Part shown: piece after piece, positions 22,071-36,183 of the stretch
Numbering within the stretch: the stretch's first letter is position 1
Layout of the letters: every line of letters starts with the position of its first letter
Assembly (NCBI RefSeq): GCF_014400405.1
Contig: NZ_CP060496.1
Coordinates: forward strand, 1,488,001-1,552,000
Reading direction: 5' to 3'
Length of the DNA: 64,000 nucleotides
From: Brachybacterium sp. Z12
GTDB lineage: Bacteria; Actinomycetota; Actinomycetes; Actinomycetales; Dermabacteraceae
Notes under the pieces: generated by a model
The model's input: the letters and a program-made list of their open reading frames with translations, nothing else
Databases searched by the model: none
Told to the model about the DNA's origin: nothing
Position numbers and translations under genes: made by a program

Positions 22071-22768
22071 ATGAGCCGTGCCGATCTCGAGAAGCAGCCG
22101 TACGACGTCGCGACGATGTTCGATGGCATCGCCAAGCGCTATGACCTGATGAACGATGTCGCCGCCATGGGACAGGTCAGGATGTGGCGCGACCTCATGG
22201 TCGAAGCGCTCCAGATCCAGCCGGGCGACACCGTGATGGACCTGGCCGCAGGCACCGGCACCTCTACGTCCGCGATCGCGCGGGAGGGGGCGCGAGTTGT
22301 CGCCGCAGATTTCTCGCTGGGGATGATGTCCGAGGGGCGACGCCGGGGAGCGCCGGTGCCGTTCGTGGGAGCTGACGGGCAGCACCTGCCGTTCGCCACG
22401 GACTCGTTCGACGCGGCGGTCATCTCGTTCGGGCTGCGCAACGTCCATGAGCCCCGCATGGCATTGGCCGAGATGGTGAGAGTGGTCCGCCCCGGAGGGA
22501 GGGTCGTGGTCTGCGAGTTCTCGACTCCGAGCTGGGGCCCGTTCCGCACTGTCTACGAGAAGTACCTGCTGCGCGCACTGCCGGCCGTCGCCGGGAAGCT
22601 CACCACGACGGTCGACGCGTACGAGTACCTCGCAGAGTCGATCCTCGAATGGCCGGACCAGGAGGCCTGCGACGCTGGTTCATCGATGCGGGCCTCGAGC
22701 AGACCCAGTACCGCAACCTCAGCGGCGGCATCGTCGCGCTGCACCGTGGCCTGGTGCCGGTCGCCTGA
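22071..22768 (+). CDS. menG: Demethylmenaquinone methyltransferase (one frameshift)
   Basis: SAM-dependent UbiE/MenG-family methyltransferase, the last step of menaquinone synthesis. The N-terminus VATMFDGIAKRYDLMNDV is the family signature. Motif I is VMDLAAGTGTSTSAIA, and motif II/III include FDAAVISFGLRNVHEPRMAL and VVRPGGRVVVCEFSTP. The frame breaks at CC 22666-22667; adding a C gives QEALRRWFIDAGLEQTQYRNLSGGIVALHRG and the stop at 22766. Corrected length is about 232 residues. It is divergent from serC and lies directly upstream of the rRNA operon. Confidence 0.92.
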
Positions 22769-22896
22769 GAACCGAGGCCCGGAGGCAGCTCTCGAGCCCG
22801 ATAGGCCTTAGAGCCGGCTCGGGATGAGCGTGACCTGCAGGAATAGCGCCCGGAGCGACTGTGTGGCCGAGGACACCCTTGAAATGGCTGTTCTGG

Positions 22897-22925
22897 CTTG
22901 ACCGGGGTGCGCCAGGCCCGTAATG
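22897..22925 (+). promoter_or_regulatory. rRNA promoter P1
   Basis: TTGACC (22897-22902), exactly 17 bases, then TAATGT (22920-22925). Close to the sigma-70 consensus and about 340 bases before 16S. Confidence 0.65.
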
Positions 22926-23050
22926 TTCTTCCTTGTGCCCAGGAGGACGGGAACGAGAGAAGGCCAGCGAGCCGGACCGAGATTCCCACTCTGACCAGGC
23001 ATGGCAGGTCTCTCGAAGAAGGATTGCGGCGCGGATCACACCACGCGGAT

Positions 23051-23079
23051 TTGACTCGGAGAACCGGAAGCCGTAAGTT
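23051..23079 (+). promoter_or_regulatory. rRNA promoter P2
   Basis: TTGACT (23051-23056), 17-base spacer, TAAGTT (23074-23079). It resembles the conserved rrn promoter core of related actinobacteria and lies about 190 bases before 16S. Confidence 0.75.
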
Positions 23080-23267
23080 AGCGGAGTTGCCTCGGAGCGA
23101 AGAACTCGGAAGGGTTCAGTAGCACTGAGTGCGCGTGTTGCTTGATATCTCAATAGCGTGTCTGTTTGTTTGATGCCATTATTTTGAATGGCAATTATAA
23201 TACGGATGATACAGCAGTTATATGCTGGTTGTTTGTTTATGTTGTCAGGATACTGTTTTTCATGTTT

Positions 23268-28234
<4,967 letters not shown>

Positions 28235-28348
28235 ATTTTTATTGTTTATGCGTGTTTGCGTCCACTGTGCGGTTCTTGAGGAACAACCTCCGAGGACACT
28301 TGGATCCCGATGGGGTTTGGGTGTTTTGGGTGGCTGGTTGTCTCATTG

Positions 28349-28469
28349 TGTTACGGCGGTCATAGCGTCGAGGAAACGCCCGGTTCCATTCCGAACCCGG
28401 AAGCTAAGCTCGATTGCGCCGATGGTACTGCACTCGGGAGGGTGTGGGAGAGTAGGTCGCCGCCGGACA
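28349..28469 (+). rRNA. 5S ribosomal RNA
   Basis: About 121 bases from GTTACGGCGGTCATAGCG to GCCGCCGGAC. Contains CCCGGTTCCATTCCGAACCCGGAAGCTAAGC and GGGAGAGTAGGTCGCCGCC, the standard 5S elements. The termini pair. Confidence 0.95.
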
Positions 28470-28479
28470 TCTTTGTGGG

Positions 28480-28536
28480 GAGTGGGAGTGAGCTTGAGAC
28501 CCTTTAAGGGGTTTCGCTCCTCCCACTCTCTTTTTC
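28480..28536 (+). terminator. rRNA operon terminator
   Basis: GAGTGGGAG (28480-28488) pairs with CTCCCACTC (28520-28528), with further pairing in the loop, followed by CTTTTT. It is the only clear T-tract intrinsic terminator in the window. Confidence 0.85.
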
Positions 28537-28726
28537 ATGCCCAAAATCGGGCAGCAGCTTTGCCGGCCTTCCCCGATGGCCAGCTCGGGACATCCCGCAA
28601 CTCTTGGCCTCGGTGAGCCGATCGGGTTTGCCCGTCGGCGGAGTGCCGACCGGACGGGGGAGGGCGCTGCCTCCGGATACAGCGTGCGTCTTCAATGGAG
28701 CATGCAGCGAACGACGGCGCGCCGTC

Positions 28727-31188
28727 TCACTCGCGGGACACGAGGAGCTCCCGCGAAGCCACGATGTCCCTCGACGATCGCGCCAGATGGATCGTGACGG
28801 TTCCTTCGGGGGCGACGAACTGCTCCTCCTCGACCGACCAGAGCCGGAGCCTCGTCCAGGGGATCAGAAGCTCGAGCTGCGTCGATCCCGATGCAGGAAC
28901 CTCAGCAACCTGCGACCCGATGAGGCGCATCGAGGGCACGCGACCGATCCCGGCCGGATATCTATCGGCATCAACGGAGGCATAGACCTGGACCACCTCG
29001 TGCGCCGAGAGGACAGCGTCGCGCTCGAGCGTGACCGCTGCGTGGATGGCCTCCGTTGTCGGCGTTATCGCAGGCTGCTCCCACCGAGTGGGGGAGAGGG
29101 TGAGACCATGCCCGAAGGGGAAGATCGCGTCCTGCCCATAGAGATAGGTCGCTGAGGATGCGATCACGTCGTAGTCGAGGATATCGGTCAGAGAGTCTTC
29201 CGGGATCCACGCCTGCGCGAGGCGTCCGCTGAACTCTCGGTGGCCCAGCAGCAGCGAGGCGAGAGCCGGCCCCATCCGAGCACCGCCATGGCTGCTCCAC
29301 ACCACTGCATCTGCCGTCTCTGCATGCTCGGCGATGTTGTAAGGATAGGAAAGAGATCATCAGCAGCGCTCCGCGCCGCAGTGCCTGAGCTCTGGAGCAG
29401 CTCCAGGAGTTCACGGTCCGGCTCCATGAGCGACAGCGAAGGCCTGTCCTCGGTCTCTCGGCCGTGAACGTGCGGATCGTTGCCGCCCACCACGATCACG
29501 AGATCAGCGCCCGCGATCGCCTCAACAGCCTGGTCCCGGCGGGAGCTCGTGACCTGCCATTGCCACCGCGTTGCCTCCTGAGGGTCGAAACCGCCCAGGA
29601 TCAGCTTGCCGCTGCGGTGCTCGCGCCGTACCCAGCGCCCGCTGCCCACATGCTGGAGGCGCACCCGGCCCGCGCTGTCCACACGCCGGCGGAACGTCTC
29701 CTGCACTATCCAGCCGCCGATGCGCTCCGAGCAGGCCACGAGATGGCCCGCTGCGTCGGGCGCGACGAGGCGCCCTGTGAGGGCATCCCTGAAGGTGATC
29801 ACCTCGAGACCGTGATCGATGATCTCGAACGTAGCTTGATCTGTGGCGATGCCCGAGGCTGCGGTGTCCGCGACCAGCAGCAGGCCATCCTCTCGGCGGC
29901 TCACCGGTGCGTCGCCGAGGGCCAGAGTGACGACATCCAGGCACGGCGCGTGGACGACCGCGCCGTCATGAGCCCCGTTCAATGCAGCTGTGAGGGGCAC
30001 GGGATCGATCAGCTCCCCGCTGTACCAATCGGTGAGCACCGTGCCTCCCAGGTGCCCGAGCACAGCGATCCTCTCCCCGGACCTGGCCGGGAGCACCCCG
30101 GACGCATGGCGCAGCAGCACTGCGGACCTGCCGGCGCCCTCCTCGGAGAGGGCGATTGCTGCCACAGGATCGAAGGCGGAGCGGGCGGTCGCGGCGGAGT
30201 CGCGGGTCGTGAACTCGCCTGTGCGGCCGCGTGCGACCAGCTGTCGCACCACTGCCTGATCGACGTGCCGCTCTTCGATGAGGCCTCGCTCCAAGGCTGT
30301 CCGGGCGGCTCGGAGCGTGGGCTCGGGATCCTCACCATGGTCGGTGAAGGAATCCACTCCGGCCATGAGCATCGCGGCCACGGCTTCGGTGAGATCCGCC
30401 GCGGCGTCCTGGATCGAGAACAGATTCGTCGGCGCGCCGGCGTCGCTGACCACGTACAGGAGATCAGGGTCGGCGATCAGCTTCCGCAGATGCTCGTTCA
30501 CCAGGGGTGAGAGGTGGGCCGGCACCCCATCGACAAGGTTGTAGGCCAGCATCACCGCGCCCGCAGCTCCATTTGCCAGGGCTTCCTCGAAGGCCGGCAG
30601 CTCGTACTCGTGCAGCACCCGAGGAGGCATCGAAGAGGACGTGGCCGCTCGATCGATCTCGTTCGAGTAAGCGAGGAAGTGCTTGAGCGTCGGCACGGTG
30701 GTCCACTCCTCGTCCCGCCCGCGCAGGCCCCACGCGATTGCTGCGCCCAGCTGGGCGTTCAACAGCGGATCCTCTGCCAGTCCCTCCTCGTTGCGCCCCC
30801 ACAGGGGATGCCGCAGCGCGTTCACGACCGGGGCCCACACGTTCAGGCTGGCCGCTTTCGTGTGCTCGTGATGGACGCGGACCTCCTGGGCGATCTGCTC
30901 CCCGATCGCCTCGAGGAGCTGGGGATCCCACGTGGCGGCGAGACCGACCGGCTGGGGATAGGTGACGGCGGGCCCGCGCCAGGCCACTCCGTGCAGTGCT
31001 TCGGTGCCGGTGGAGAACGGGCCGACGCCCAGGCGGTCTATTCCGGGGCTGTGCTGGTGGAGGAAGGGGAGCTTCTCCTCGACGGTCATGGCGGCGACCA
31101 GCGAGCGGGCGCGCGCGAGATGTGCGGTGTCCGCAGGCTCGAGGCTCGCGCGAGCGTCCAGCCACATCGACGGCGGGGTGTATGGCAT
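28727..31188 (-). CDS. Glycoside hydrolase family 3, beta-glucosidase-like, with inserted domain (two frameshifts)
   Basis: Probably cleaves beta-linked glucosides or xylosides; the substrate cannot be read. The N-terminal barrel (about residues 25-300) contains WAPVVNALRHPLWGRNEEG and the nucleophile region YVVSDAGAPTN. The C-terminal sandwich starts near AVLLRHASGVLPARSGERIAVLG. Within it, residues of about 430-570 form an extra beta-rich module (AGRVRLQHVGSGRWVRREH, WQWQV) resembling beta-trefoil/fascin-like inserts of some actinobacterial GH3 enzymes. A fibronectin III-like domain closes the protein. Two frame breaks lie between about 29350 and 29385 (one at AAA 29350-29352). No signal peptide is seen, so the enzyme is likely cytoplasmic. 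It is divergent from the sugar importer genes. Confidence 0.86.
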
Positions 31189-31409
31189 GAGGTCCTCTTC
31201 GACGGTCGGTGTCAGCGGCAGCGGCGCCGGGCTCTGGACGTGGCTCTTGCCACAGCCCGGGTCGACGGCTACTCTTCGAGCCTATCGAAGCGCTTCGACA
31301 CTGGCTAGTCATTGCGCAAGATTCGTCCCATGAGATCCCCCGCCGACGGGGAGAGGACCGTGGCCGCCATGCCGGCGCCCACCTGCCGTCACAAGGAAGT
31401 GAGTGGATC
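31189..31409. promoter_or_regulatory. Divergent control region of the glycoside locus
   Basis: 220 bases between the GH3 gene and the solute-binding protein gene. It must hold promoters for both directions and contains the 14-bp palindrome listed next. I cannot assign -35/-10 pairs with confidence. Confidence 0.6.
31285..31298. promoter_or_regulatory. LacI-type operator palindrome
   Basis: TCGAAGCGCTTCGA, a perfect 14-bp inverted repeat with central CG step, the form of LacI/GalR-family operators. A flanking TTCGA (31275-31279) pairs again with TCGAA. Its place between divergent catabolic genes, with a LacI gene in the same locus, supports operator function. Confidence 0.7.
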
Positions 31410-33058
31410 ATGAACCGCATCGACAACGCCGTCTCTCGTCGACGCCTGCTGGGATACCTCGGTATCGGTGCAGGCACCCTCGGCCTCGCAGCCTGCGGAG
31501 GCTCCGGGGGACCGGCGCGGGAGCTGCCCCCAGCGGGGTTCTGACCGGCGCCGAACTCGCCGCCGAGGTCGAGGCCTCGCTGCCCAACAGCACCCTGGAG
31601 TTCCTGGTGGAGCCCGACTTCCCGAGCGTCAATGGCTCCACCCCGGGCTATGTGACCATGCCTGATCGTTGGTCAAGGGCGTTGAGGAGGTGCCCGGCGC
31701 GGGCGGGAGCTACACCGTGATGAGCCCCGCCTGGTGGACATCGCCTCCCACCCTCGGCGACAACGCCTACTACGAGGCCGTCAACGAGCAGCTCGGAGCG
31801 ACCCTCGAGTTCCAGGTCTCGGACGGCAACACCTATGCCGACAAGGTCCAGACGGTGCTCGCGTCCCCGAAGAACGTCCCGGACTGGATGGTGATCCCGT
31901 CCTGGAACATCCCGCCGCGCTTCATCGAAGGGGTCGGCAATGTCTTCCAGGACCTGACCGATCACCTCTCCGGCGACGGCATCCTGGACTACCCCAACCT
32001 GGCCAGGCTCGATCCCGCAGCCTGGGCGTACTCGATGTTCAACGGCCGCATCTACGGCTTGCCGTACCCCTCGGAGCTGGTCACCGACGCCGTCTTCTAC
32101 CGTCGGGATCTGTTCGAGGAGCTCGGTGTCGAGCCGCCCACCGGCGCGGATTCCTTCCTGTCGGTGCTCAGCGAGGTCACCGACGAGGGCGCCAACCGCT
32201 GGGGCTGCGAGAACCTCTGGAACACCGCGCAGCTGATGTATGCCATCCCGCCCACCTTCGCCGAGCGCGACGGGAAGCTGGTCCACCGTTTCGAGATGGA
32301 GGAGTTCAAGGAGGCCATCGCCTGGCTGACCAAGGTGGTCGAATCCGGAGCGATGCACCCCGATGCCGTGGCCGGCAACGACGGCCCCGCGAAGGACCGC
32401 TTCGAATCAGGCCAGACCCTGGTGATGAATGACGGCGTCGGCGGCTGGCATGAAGCGCTCACCCGCGTGCGACCGTCGAACCCGGATTTCGACCAGATGG
32501 CGATGGACATGTTCGCACCCGACGGGGAGCTCCCACCCTGTACCGCGGCGCACCGGTGAACATCTTCTCGTTCCTGAAGAAGAACGACGACGAGGAGCAG
32601 GTGCGGGAGATGCTGCGCATTGCCGACTGGTGCGCCTCCCAGTTCGGCTCCGAGGAGTTCGAGCTGCTCACACCTACGGCGTCGAGGGCACCCACTTCGA
32701 GCGTGACGAGCACGGGGTCCCGCAGATGAGCGACCAAGGCCGGCTCGAGGTGACTTCCACGTATCAGTTCCTCGCGCAGCCCGGAATCGTCAACGCGAAG
32801 GTGCAGTTCCCGGACTACGTGGAGGCCTCCACGCAGTGGATGGCGCGGCAGTCCGAGCATGTGGTCGACCCGCTGTTCTACGGCATCCAGATCCAGGAGC
32901 CCTCCGAGTTCGGCTCGCTCGGACAGCCCTTCGACGACCTGGTGGTGGACATCAGCCGTGGCCGCAAGGACATCGGCGAGCTCGACGCGGCGGTGGAGAA
33001 CTGGCGCAGCGCGGGCGGCGACAAGCTGCGCGACTTCTACGCCGACTTCATGTCCTGA
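31410..33058 (+). CDS. Sugar ABC transporter solute-binding lipoprotein (four frameshifts)
   Basis: Extracytoplasmic binding protein of the LipO/YtcQ-like subgroup that pairs with LplB/LplC-type permeases. The N-terminus has a twin-arginine stretch SRRRLLGYLG, a hydrophobic run and lipobox LAAC, indicating export and lipid anchoring. The body includes WMVIPSWNIPPRF, YGLPYPSELVTDAVFYRRDLFEELG and the C-terminal TYGVEGTHFERDE. Frame breaks: GGGGG 31506-31510 (one short), near 31667 (one short), GGGG 32524-32527 (one short; GGAPTLYRGAPVNIF) and near 32668-32671 (one short). Corrected length is about 550 residues. It is the first gene of the importer operon. Confidence 0.87.
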
Positions 33059-33102
33059 GCGTCGTGCCCGTCGAGCTCCGTCCGTCCCCACCCGAGGAAC
33101 CC

Positions 33103-34101
33103 ATGTCCATCGAAACCGCACGGCCCTCGCGGCCACGCAGGGCCCCTCGCGCATCCCGCGCGAGCGGGCCCGCCCGTCAGGGCCGGCGCTCCGTCAGCTT
33201 CGTCAACCGGCTGCGCCGTGACCGCTCACTGATCCTCATGACCCTGCCGATGGTCGTGCTGCTGCTGGTGTTTGCGTACATCCCGATCCTCGGGAACGTG
33301 ATCGCCTTCCAGGACTACTCACCGTTCGTCGGGATCCGGAACAGCCCCTGGGCCGGAATGCAGCAGTTCGAGCGGGTGCTGACGGATCCGCTGTTCTGGA
33401 ACGCGCTCAAGAACACCCTCGTGATCACTGCGTTCCAGCTGGTCTTCTACTTCCCGATCCCGATCATTCTGGCGATCCTGCTGAACTCGATCCTCAACGA
33501 GAGGGTCCGCACCGTCATCCAGTCGATCGTGTACCTGCCGCATTTCTTCTCCTGGGTGGTGGTGGTCTCGATCTTCCACCAGATCCTGGGAGGTGCTGGG
33601 CTGCTGAATCAGTTCACCCGTGAGTTCGGGCTGGGCACGGTGAACGTCATGACCGACCCCGATACGTTCCTGTTCCTGATCACCTCGCAGGTGGTCTGGA
33701 AGGACGCGGGCTGGGGGATCATCGTCTTCCTTGCGGCGCTGAACGCCATCGATCCGGCCCTGTACGAGTCGGCGGCGATGGACGGTGCGGGGAAGTGGCG
33801 CCGCATCTGGCACATCACCCTGCCGGGGATGCGCGCAGTGATCGTGCTGCTGCTGATCCTCAACCTCGGCAACGCCCTCACCGTCGGCTTCGAACAACTG
33901 ATCCTGCAGAGGGACGCGGTCGGTGCCGGACGGGCAGAGGTGCTGGACACCTTCGTCTACTACACGGGCGTGCAGAACGGGGATTGGAGCTATGCCGCTG
34001 CCGCTGGACTCCTGAAGGGAGTGGTCAGCATGATCCTGGTGCTCGGCGCCAACAAGATCGCGCATCTGTTCGGTGAGGCGGGGGTGTATCAGAAGGCATG
34101 A
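33103..34101 (+). CDS. Sugar ABC transporter permease, LplB/YteP type
   Basis: 332 residues with a basic cytoplasmic N-terminal tail of about 35 residues and six predicted transmembrane segments, the first being LILMTLPMVVLLLVFAYIPILG. The ABC-coupling EAA loop is YESAAMDGAGKWRRIWHITLPGM. It overlaps the start of the second permease by four bases (ATGA). Together with the lipoprotein they form an importer for an oligosaccharide; no ATP-binding subunit is encoded nearby, so a shared MsmK-like ATPase elsewhere is expected. The frame is intact. Confidence 0.9.
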   Translation: MSIETARPSRPRRAPRASRASGPARQGRRSVSFVNRLRRDRSLILMTLPMVVLLLVFAYIPILGNVIAFQDYSPFVGIRNSPWAGMQQFERVLTDPLFWNALKNTLVITAFQLVFYFPIPIILAILLNSILNERVRTVIQSIVYLPHFFSWVVVVSIFHQILGGAGLLNQFTREFGLGTVNVMTDPDTFLFLITSQVVWKDAGWGIIVFLAALNAIDPALYESAAMDGAGKWRRIWHITLPGMRAVIVLLLILNLGNALTVGFEQLILQRDAVGAGRAEVLDTFVYYTGVQNGDWSYAAAAGLLKGVVSMILVLGANKIAHLFGEAGVYQKA

Positions 34102-35090
34102 GCACCTCGATCGGGCCCGGGCCCAGCCACACCAGCGCACCCGTCCGCCAAGGAGTCGCGACCGGCGTCGTCGCCGACCTCCAGCAGCCTTCCCGCAGAC
34201 GCCGGGGATCAGCCCGCCCCGTCTGGGACGAGGACCCCTCGCTCGCCGCGCAGGGCACCAAGGGGATCGTGCTGGTGCTGATCTGTCTGGTGGTGCTGGT
34301 CCCGCTGTACACGATCATCCTCACCAGCCTCTCCCCGCAGGCGGCGATCACCAGGGCAGGCGGTCTGGTGCTGCTGCCCGACGGACTCACCCTGGATGCA
34401 TACCGCCAGGTCCTCTCCGGCGGGATCGTCACCCGCGCCGTGATGGTCAGCCTCGGCGTCACCGCGGTGGGCACCGCGCTCTCGCTGACGGTGTCAGTGC
34501 TGGCGGCCTACGGGCTCTCCCGCCCGGGGAGCCTGCTGCACACACCGATCCTGTTCCTCATGCTCGGCACGATGTTCTTCGGCGCCGGCATGATCCCCAT
34601 GTACCTGCTGGTCTCGGGGCTCGGACTGATCGACAGCTACTGGGCGCTGATCCTGCCCAGCGCCATCTCCGCCTTCAACATCGTGATCATGCGCGGCTTC
34701 TTCCAGGGCATCGACCAGGGCATCCTCGAGTCGGCCAGGATCGACGGCGCCTCGGACTGGCGGATCCTGTTCCAGATGGTGCTGCCGATGTCGAAGGCGG
34801 TCGTCGCCGTGGTGGCGCTGTTCTACGCCGTGGGCTACTGGAACGCGTTCTTCAACGCGGTCCTGTACATCAACGACTCAGCCAAGCAGCCCCTGCAGGT
34901 GGTGCTGCGCAGCTTCGTGCTGCAGGGCGTCTCGGTGCCGGGTCAGGTCGACGTGGGCTCCGGCCAGGTGGCCACGCTGGCGGTGCAGATGGCGGTGATG
35001 GTGATCGCGCTGGTGCCGGTGGTGATCGTCTACCCGTTCATCCAGCGGCACTTCAAGACCGGCGTCATGATCGGCGCGGTCAAGGGCTGA
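34098..35090 (+). CDS. Sugar ABC transporter permease, LplC/YtcP type
   Basis: 330 residues. A 45-residue cytoplasmic head is followed by the first membrane segment GIVLVLICLVVLVPLYTIILTSL, a periplasmic loop and five more segments. The EAA loop is LESARIDGASDWRILFQMVLPM. The C-terminus VIVYPFIQRHFKTGVMIGAVKG is the classic end of this permease family. It is translationally coupled to the upstream permease and convergent with the LacI gene. The frame is intact. Confidence 0.92.
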   Translation: MSTSIGPGPSHTSAPVRQGVATGVVADLQQPSRRRRGSARPVWDEDPSLAAQGTKGIVLVLICLVVLVPLYTIILTSLSPQAAITRAGGLVLLPDGLTLDAYRQVLSGGIVTRAVMVSLGVTAVGTALSLTVSVLAAYGLSRPGSLLHTPILFLMLGTMFFGAGMIPMYLLVSGLGLIDSYWALILPSAISAFNIVIMRGFFQGIDQGILESARIDGASDWRILFQMVLPMSKAVVAVVALFYAVGYWNAFFNAVLYINDSAKQPLQVVLRSFVLQGVSVPGQVDVGSGQVATLAVQMAVMVIALVPVVIVYPFIQRHFKTGVMIGAVKG

Positions 35091-35133
35091 TCAGGGGTTG
35101 AGGCAGGGCTGATCGACGTGCTGCGAGCGAGAG

Positions 35134-36135
35134 TCAGGGCCGTAGCGGATGAGTGGTGTCTCGTTCGATGAGGGAGGGTGCGATCAGCTGGTCGCCGACA
35201 CCGGAGCGGCCCTCGATCAGATCGGTCGCGGTCGTGACTGCGGCCCGGCCGATCTGCTCGACCGGAATCTCCACGGCCGTGTACTCCGCGGTGCCGAGGA
35301 GAGCCGTCTCCCGCGGGGCGATGGCCACCACCTGCAGATCCGAGGGCATCGAGATGCCTTCCTCCGTGAGCGCGCGGTGGATCGCCGGCAGCGCGCTCTC
35401 GTTGTGGATGACCAGTGCGTCCGGTCGGTCCTGCGCCAGGACGGCGCGGACCAGCTGCCCGGTGGAGTCGACCTCGTGGTCGTGCACGACGTGACGGGCC
35501 TGCAGGCCGAGCTGTTCACAGGTGGTCCGGAAGCCCCGGGTCGCGCGGTCGGCGTAGGTGGCGTGACGGGTCTGCGTCACCGAGGGCGATCCGATCATCA
35601 CCAGTCGGCGGGCACCCCGGCGGTGGAGCTCCATCACCGCCAGGGCGGAGGCCTGCTCGAAGTCGAAGTCGACCCGGAGAATGCCATGCGCCTCGCTCGG
35701 GTAGCCGAGCAGCACCACCGGGCGCACAGCCTCGGCCAGGATGGGAAGGCGGGGATCATCCTCGACCACGTCCATCACGACCAGAGCATCGACCTTGCCC
35801 TCGGCCAGCACCCGCGCCGTGGTCGCGTGGTCCTCACCCGCGATCAGCAGGATCTCGTGCGAGGCCTGGTGCGCCGCGCGCATCAACGAGCGGACGAACA
35901 TCATCACCACGTGCGCGTCGACGTCTTCGGCCAGCGGGACGGCCAGTCCGATCGCACCGGCTCGCTGCGAGGCGAGCGCACGTGCGCCGGCATGCGGGTG
36001 GTAGCTCAGGCGGGTGATCGCGGCGTTGATCCGCTCCCTGGTCGTCTCCGAGATCGCGCGCTTCCCGCTGAGCGCGTAGGAGACGGTGCTCAGGGAGACC
36101 CCGGCCTCGCGCGCGATGTCCGACATGGTCGCCAT
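35134..36135 (-). CDS. LacI-family transcriptional repressor
   Basis: 333 residues. The N-terminal helix-turn-helix TMSDIAREAGVSLSTVSYALSGKRAISETTRERI, followed by the hinge helix AGARALASQRAGAIGL, defines the family. The periplasmic-binding-protein-like effector domain covers the rest (VDALVVMDVVEDDP, LVMIGSPSV, DALVIHNESALPAIHRAL). It sits between the importer genes and the GH42 gene, divergent from GH42 with only 48 bases between start codons. The perfect palindrome at 31285 is the best operator candidate in the locus. ATG 36126 is an alternative start three codons in. Confidence 0.92.
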   Translation of the reverse strand: MATMSDIAREAGVSLSTVSYALSGKRAISETTRERINAAITRLSYHPHAGARALASQRAGAIGLAVPLAEDVDAHVVMMFVRSLMRAAHQASHEILLIAGEDHATTARVLAEGKVDALVVMDVVEDDPRLPILAEAVRPVVLLGYPSEAHGILRVDFDFEQASALAVMELHRRGARRLVMIGSPSVTQTRHATYADRATRGFRTTCEQLGLQARHVVHDHEVDSTGQLVRAVLAQDRPDALVIHNESALPAIHRALTEEGISMPSDLQVVAIAPRETALLGTAEYTAVEIPVEQIGRAAVTTATDLIEGRSGVGDQLIAPSLIERDTTHPLRP

Positions 36136-36183
36136 GGCCGCGCCTCTCTGCAGGAAGGAACTTGAATGATGAGGAGGAGAACG

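Larger units (their letters stand above)
22769..23267 (+). promoter_or_regulatory. rRNA operon leader region
   Basis: Non-coding stretch between menG and 16S. It begins with a possible menG terminator (CGAGCC/GGCTCG arms near 22793-22825), carries two promoters listed separately, and ends in an AT-rich leader (23150-23267). The leader contains TTGATATCTCAATAG, which resembles the boxA-type antitermination signals of rRNA leaders. Confidence 0.7.

Noticed and set aside
20808-22811. Long plus-strand frame opposite serC, continuous with menG
   Set aside because: Only the part after 22071 is real (menG). The earlier part is the antisense shadow of serC, which has a ribosome site and full motifs on the minus strand.
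28537-28726. Possible gene remnant between the rRNA terminator and the GH3 stop
   Set aside because: Short frames exist but have no ribosome site, no motif and no clear similarity to a known protein. I list the stretch as unassigned.
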